Below, piece by piece: positions 21,995 through 25,571 of a stretch of 25,571 nucleotides of DNA. The stretch comes from an uncultured Lachnospiraceae bacterium. GTDB lineage: Bacteria; Bacillota; Clostridia; Lachnospirales; Lachnospiraceae. The DNA lies in NCBI GenBank assembly GCA_910585935.1, contig CAJUHN010000019.1:1-25571 (forward strand), given 5' to 3'. Within the stretch, counting starts at the first letter, position 1; the number at the start of each line of letters is the position of its first letter. Under the pieces are notes generated by a model. That model ran no database searches and was not told where the DNA came from. It was given only the letters and a program-made list of their open reading frames with translations. The position numbers and the translations under genes are program-made.

Positions 21995-24628
21995 TCACTT
22001 CGCATCAAACCACGTTTTTCCTATGTTCATATCAATTTCTAACTTAACCTCTAAAGAAGCCGCATGTTGCATTTCTTCTTCCATAATCACTTTCACCTGT
22101 TCTATCTCTTCTTTATGAGCTTCTATCAATAGTTCATCATGCACCTGTAAAATTAATCGAGAACGCAGCCCCTCTCTTTGTAAGCGATTATCTACTTGTA
22201 TCATGGCAATCTTAATAATATCCGCCGCCGTACCCTGAATAGGAGAATTCATCGCAATCCGTTCTCCAAAAGAACGCTTCTGAAAATTAGAAGATTGTAA
22301 TTCTAAAATAGGTCTTCTTCTTCCAAATAATGTTTCGCTATATCCTTTTTCTTTCGCTGTTTCTACCAAAGAGTCAATAAATTTCTTTATCTTTGGATAT
22401 GCCGCAAAATAATGTTCCATATATTCCTTTGCATCTTCCTTAGAAATATTCAAGTCCTTACTCAGACCAAAAGAACTGATTCCATAGATAATACCGAAAT
22501 TAACTGCCTTCGCATTACTCCTCTGTAAAGAAGTGACCTCTTCAAATGGCACATGAAAAACTTCTGATGCCGTGATTCGATGAATATCCTTTGCTTTTTT
22601 ATATGCTTCTATCAATTTCTCATCACCTGACATATGCGCAAGCACTCGCAATTCTATCTGTGAATAATCCGCATCTATAAAAACATAATCTTCTTCTGGT
22701 ACAAACACTTTTCTAATTTCTCTTCCCTGTTCCATTCTTATTGGGATATTCTGTAAATTTGGCTCTGTACTGCTGATTCGCCCCGTTGCAGTAATAGTCT
22801 GATTAAATTTACTGTGAATCCGATTATCCTCCTCAATGTAAGAAATAAGTCCATCTGCATAAGTAGATTTTAATTTCGTCAGTTGTCTATATTCTAAAAT
22901 ATCAGACACAACTGGAAAATCAAAAGCTAATTTTTCTAATACATCAGCAGCAGTAGAATACCCTGTTTTTGTTTTCTTTCCACCTTCTAATTTGAGCTTC
23001 CCAAATAAAATCTCTCCTAATTGTTTGGGAGAATTGATATTAAATTTCTCTCCCACCTTTTCATAAATACTATCCTCTAATTTTGCTATCTGTTCTCCTA
23101 ATTTTTTTCCATATATAGAAAGCATCTCTTTTTCAGCCCGTATTCCTGCTTTTTCCATATGATAAAGAGTAAAAATTAACGGCATCTCTATTTCAGAAAA
23201 TAACTTATCCATTCCTTGCTCTTTTAACTTTTGTTTCAAAATTTCTTCCGCTAAAAATGGAATATAACTGATATAACAGGCATATTTGAGAAATTCTTCC
23301 TTTTTTTCTTCTATCGCTTTTTCCAAACTGAGCTTTTGAAGTAATTCTATACGAGATGACTTTTCTATTTGAAGATAATCCCTGCCGATATCTTCATATT
23401 GATATGTTTCCTTTAAAGGATTCAATAAATAAGCAGCAACCTTTACGTCAAACATCTTTTTATATTCTTCTTTTTCTAAAAAAGGCAAATTCTGTTTTAA
23501 ATCCAGAAAAATAATTTCCTCGCTCTCTTCTAATAACTGATTCCATTTATCCAATAAAAATTCTTCTGTCAGAAATCCCCCTGCCACAATAAAGTAACAA
23601 TCTTTTTCTCCAAAAGTGAGAGTAATTCCTAAAAATCTCTCTTCTCCTATACAACTTGTACCAATCTTTTTTGCTTTTTTCGCCTTGGAAAAAATTTCTT
23701 CTGCTTGTGGAAAATCTTCCACCCACTGAAAATTTTCCACAATCTGTTTTTGGGGTATATTTTGAGGAAAATACTTGGAAATCAAATTTTTAAACTCTAA
23801 TTTATGAAACATTTGTAATGTTTCTTCTGTAAAAAAATCTCCTACTTTTCCATCTGCAATCTGATACTCTAACTCACAGTCCGTCTTAATCATGGCTAAT
23901 TTTTTACTCAGTTGTGCTAGATCATAATGATTCCGAATCGCCTCCCTCGCTTTTAGTGGCATAATCTCTTCTAAATGCTCTTTTGCATTTTCAATACTTT
24001 CAAATTCTTTGATAATTTTAGCAGCCGTCTTTTCCCCGATCCCCGGCACTCCCGGAATATTATCGGAAGCATCTCCCATAAGCGCTTTCATATCAATAAA
24101 TGCTGTTGGCGATACTCCATACTTTTCTTTCACATCTTTCGGATAATAATCTTCCACCTCTGTTACACCATGCTTTGTTTTCGGAATACGAATTTTAATT
24201 CTGTCAGAAGCGATTTGCAACAAATCCCTATCTCCTGAAACTAAAGAAACCTCTATCTCTTCTTTTTCTGCCTGTTTTGCGATTGTCCCCAAAATATCAT
24301 CTGCTTCATATCCTGCCTTTTCCAAAATACAGATACCCATAGCTTTTAATAATTCCTTCATGATAGGGAGCTGCTGTAAAAACTCTTCTTTGGCTGGTTT
24401 TCTAGTACCTTTATACGCCTCATACATCTCATGCCGGAAAGTAGGTTCATGGACATCAAATGCTACGGTCAGATAATCTGGTTTTTCTTCTTCCATAATT
24501 TTCATTAATATATTAAAAAATCCTAATATCGCATTTGTATGCACTCCCTGAGAAGTGGATAAATCTGGCAAACCATAAAAAGCCCTATTTAAAATGCTAT
24601 TTCCATCTATTAACAATAATTTTTCCAT
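21995..24628 (-). CDS. polA: DNA polymerase I
   Basis: This 877-residue family A polymerase has an N-terminal 5'-3' exonuclease domain (about 1-290, starting MEKLLLIDGNSILNRAFYG, with GDRDLLQ and GDASDNIPGVPGIG), a 3'-5' exonuclease-like domain (about 300-470), and the polymerase domain: motif A DYSQIELR at about 654, motif B RSNAKAVNFGIIYG at about 703-716, motif C QVHDE at about 828. The 3'-5' domain lacks the catalytic DxE (IGTSCIGEE in its place), so proofreading is probably lost, as in Bacillus PolA. The start at 24628 has AAAGGAAAG upstream; an in-frame ATG at 24658 lacks a ribosome site and overlaps the upstream gene. It fills gaps in repair and lagging-strand synthesis. Confidence 0.96.
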   Translation of the reverse strand: MEKLLLIDGNSILNRAFYGLPDLSTSQGVHTNAILGFFNILMKIMEEEKPDYLTVAFDVHEPTFRHEMYEAYKGTRKPAKEEFLQQLPIMKELLKAMGICILEKAGYEADDILGTIAKQAEKEEIEVSLVSGDRDLLQIASDRIKIRIPKTKHGVTEVEDYYPKDVKEKYGVSPTAFIDMKALMGDASDNIPGVPGIGEKTAAKIIKEFESIENAKEHLEEIMPLKAREAIRNHYDLAQLSKKLAMIKTDCELEYQIADGKVGDFFTEETLQMFHKLEFKNLISKYFPQNIPQKQIVENFQWVEDFPQAEEIFSKAKKAKKIGTSCIGEERFLGITLTFGEKDCYFIVAGGFLTEEFLLDKWNQLLEESEEIIFLDLKQNLPFLEKEEYKKMFDVKVAAYLLNPLKETYQYEDIGRDYLQIEKSSRIELLQKLSLEKAIEEKKEEFLKYACYISYIPFLAEEILKQKLKEQGMDKLFSEIEMPLIFTLYHMEKAGIRAEKEMLSIYGKKLGEQIAKLEDSIYEKVGEKFNINSPKQLGEILFGKLKLEGGKKTKTGYSTAADVLEKLAFDFPVVSDILEYRQLTKLKSTYADGLISYIEEDNRIHSKFNQTITATGRISSTEPNLQNIPIRMEQGREIRKVFVPEEDYVFIDADYSQIELRVLAHMSGDEKLIEAYKKAKDIHRITASEVFHVPFEEVTSLQRSNAKAVNFGIIYGISSFGLSKDLNISKEDAKEYMEHYFAAYPKIKKFIDSLVETAKEKGYSETLFGRRRPILELQSSNFQKRSFGERIAMNSPIQGTAADIIKIAMIQVDNRLQREGLRSRLILQVHDELLIEAHKEEIEQVKVIMEEEMQHAASLEVKLEIDMNIGKTWFDAK

Positions 24629-24645
24629 TCGACCTGCTTTCCTTT

Positions 24646-24984
24646 CTATGATATCCATTGTAAAATTTGTATGAAAATCCCGATTAATAATATCATGTGC
24701 ATAAAAAATAGAATAATTCCTCTTGTCTGATAAAAACTTTTGTATCTTTTACACTTATATTCCGCTTGACGAATTTTTTCTTTTAACATATCTTTAAAAT
24801 TATAAGAAATATTTTTCTCTTCCTCTAGTTCCTGTAACCCTACACAAATCGTCAACATGATCTCTAGTTCTTCGTAACAATCCTGACATGAGGTGACATG
24901 ACAAAGAAATTCCTCTAAATCTTCTATTGACATCCGTTCCTCAATAAAATCCGGTATTTTTATCTGACATTCTCTACACACCAT
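24646..24984 (-). CDS. Zinc-finger (zf-HC2-like) anti-sigma-type membrane protein
   Basis: This 112-residue protein has an N-terminal putative zinc site (Cys3, Cys6, then His29-x3-Cys33-x2-Cys36 in CHVTSCQDC), a charged helical middle and one C-terminal transmembrane helix (about 89-110). This order is that of zf-HC2 anti-sigma factors, which hold an ECF sigma factor at the membrane. No sigma factor gene is adjacent, so a regulatory role is inferred from architecture only. AAGGAGGAAATTCT precedes the ATG. The stop is 17 bases from the preferred polA start, so it leads the polA unit. Confidence 0.7.
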   Translation of the reverse strand: MVCRECQIKIPDFIEERMSIEDLEEFLCHVTSCQDCYEELEIMLTICVGLQELEEEKNISYNFKDMLKEKIRQAEYKCKRYKSFYQTRGIILFFMHMILLIGIFIQILQWIS

Positions 24985-25024
24985 AGAATTTCCTCCTTTT
25001 TCCAGCCAAAATTGTTCTTTTATA

Positions 25025-25053
25025 AATATACCATGTTTTTACCGAAAAGTCGA
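25025..25053 (-). promoter_or_regulatory. Candidate promoter for the polA unit
   Basis: On the - strand, TCGACT (25048-25053), a 17-base spacer and TATATT (25025-25030) lie 40 bases before the ATG at 24984. Both boxes are imperfect. The rest of the 24985-25284 gap is purine-rich on the + strand, with a tRNA terminator at its right end. Confidence 0.4.
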
Positions 25054-25238
25054 TGTATCAACCCTTTAAATGATGAAAAAATTCCTCAGATGATTGGTAA
25101 GAAAAAAGGAGATAAGAAGATAAGATTATAAAACAGAAAAAAATGATGAGAAAAACAAAAAGGAAGAAATAAAACGGTTCATAGATAAAATGATTAATTT
25201 TAATTATATTTACTTCTTTCGTCTTATAAATCTATAAG

Positions 25239-25273
25239 CAAAAAAAGATATAACAACTTTTTTGCTATATCTT
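25239..25273 (-). terminator. Intrinsic terminator of tRNA-Leu
   Basis: AAGATATAACA (25245-25255) pairs with TGCTATATCTT (25263-25273), 11 bp with one G-T pair and a 7-base loop. On the - strand the stem is followed by a run of T (complement of 25239-25246). It lies 11 bases after the tRNA end. Confidence 0.8.
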
Positions 25274-25284
25274 ACAAAATATCC

Positions 25285-25367
25285 TGCCGGTGACGAGACT
25301 TGAACTCGTACGATGTTGCCATCGCCAGATTTTGAGTCTGGTGCGTCTGCCATTCCGCCACACCGGC
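25285..25367 (-). tRNA. tRNA-Leu (anticodon CAA)
   Basis: The sequence folds into a class II tRNA of 83 bases. The acceptor stem GCCGGTG/CACCGGC is followed by discriminator A. The anticodon stem CCAGA/TCTGG holds the loop CTCAAAA, with CAA reading UUG. A long variable arm (CGATGGCAACATCG) marks it as leucine-type, and GTTCAAGTC is the T loop. The 3' CCA is not encoded (GGAT follows), so it must be added after transcription. Confidence 0.96.
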
Positions 25368-25402
25368 TTTTCTCAGGTTATTCCATCCCTGACATGAATA
25401 TT

Positions 25403-25430
25403 AGTATACCATAAAAATGGAAAAAGTCAA
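25403..25430 (-). promoter_or_regulatory. Promoter of tRNA-Leu
   Basis: On the - strand, TTGACT (25425-25430), a 16-base spacer and TATACT (25403-25408) lie 35 bases upstream of the tRNA 5' end. This is a strong sigma-A-like match in the right place. Confidence 0.7.
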
Positions 25431-25545
25431 CTTTTTTTTTCATTTTTTTCTAATTTTTCTAGTTCTTTTGTTTGGGGGTAGCATTTCTTTTCTATTTCTT
25501 TTAGATTTCTTTTGTGATAGGGGGACAGGGGGGGGGAGAAAGGTT

Positions 25546-25571
25546 CGCTACGGCAAGGAAGTATTCCAGCG
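25546..25571 (-). repeat. Dispersed structured repeat, copy G (cut by window end)
   Basis: On the + strand CGCTACGGCAAGGAAG then TATTCCAGCG is the start of an inverted copy. It matches copy D at 10576-10595 and the complement of the right end of copy F. Only the right arm of the outer stem is inside the window. Confidence 0.8.

Noticed and set aside
1..25571. CRISPR array made from the dispersed repeats
   Set aside because: The copies are kilobases apart, about 150 bp long, in both orientations and not separated by regular spacers; no cas genes are present.

Overview
The window looks like chromosomal DNA of a low-GC, spore-forming Firmicute, most likely a Clostridia/Lachnospiraceae-type bacterium. 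The basis is AT-rich sequence with strong AGGAGG-type ribosome sites, an alpha/beta-type small acid-soluble spore protein, a YlbJ-type sporulation membrane protein, RecU, HisZ, a PolA whose proofreading residues look lost, and a tRNA-Leu without an encoded CCA. The family-level assignment is inference.

Layout. Positions 1-2000 hold a small accessory stretch: a cytidine deaminase-like gene and a Nudix hydrolase on the + strand, and a coiled-coil protein on the - strand, bracketed by two inverted copies of a dispersed repeat. From about 2.2 kb to 25.4 kb almost everything is read on the - strand (right to left). The units, in transcription order, are: tRNA-Leu(CAA); an anti-sigma-like zinc-finger protein, polA, an unknown gene, coaE and an FtsA-like ATPase; a spore SASP gene; rsmD, coaD and a coiled-coil protein; pepD and an LCP-family cell-wall ligase; a lone unknown gene; an M23 peptidase; an RsuA-type pseudouridine synthase, a HAD phosphatase and a YgiQ-type radical SAM protein; an SDR, a two-TM protein, an RluA-type pseudouridine synthase and recU; hisZ from its own consensus promoter; and a 68-residue unknown. 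Only ylbJ (15.6-16.5 kb) breaks this direction, converging on the coaD unit.

Most genes are housekeeping: DNA repair and recombination (polA, recU), coenzyme A synthesis (coaD and coaE, the last two steps), rRNA modification (rsmD, RsuA and RluA types), cell wall (LCP, M23), peptide turnover (pepD), histidine biosynthesis (hisZ) and sporulation (SASP, ylbJ).

The most interesting signal is not a protein gene. Seven copies (two cut by the window ends) of an element with a core of about 150-160 bp, plus about 30-40 bp of conserved left flank in most copies, lie in the intergenic gaps. Each full copy folds into a long branched hairpin. The outer stem differs in sequence between copies but stays complementary: at least four compensatory double changes are visible between just two copies. 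The inner stem and a GNRA-type tetraloop are kept as well. I do not recognise the family. It behaves like a structured RNA or a foldback mobile element, and may also end transcription downstream of genes such as the YgiQ and LCP genes.
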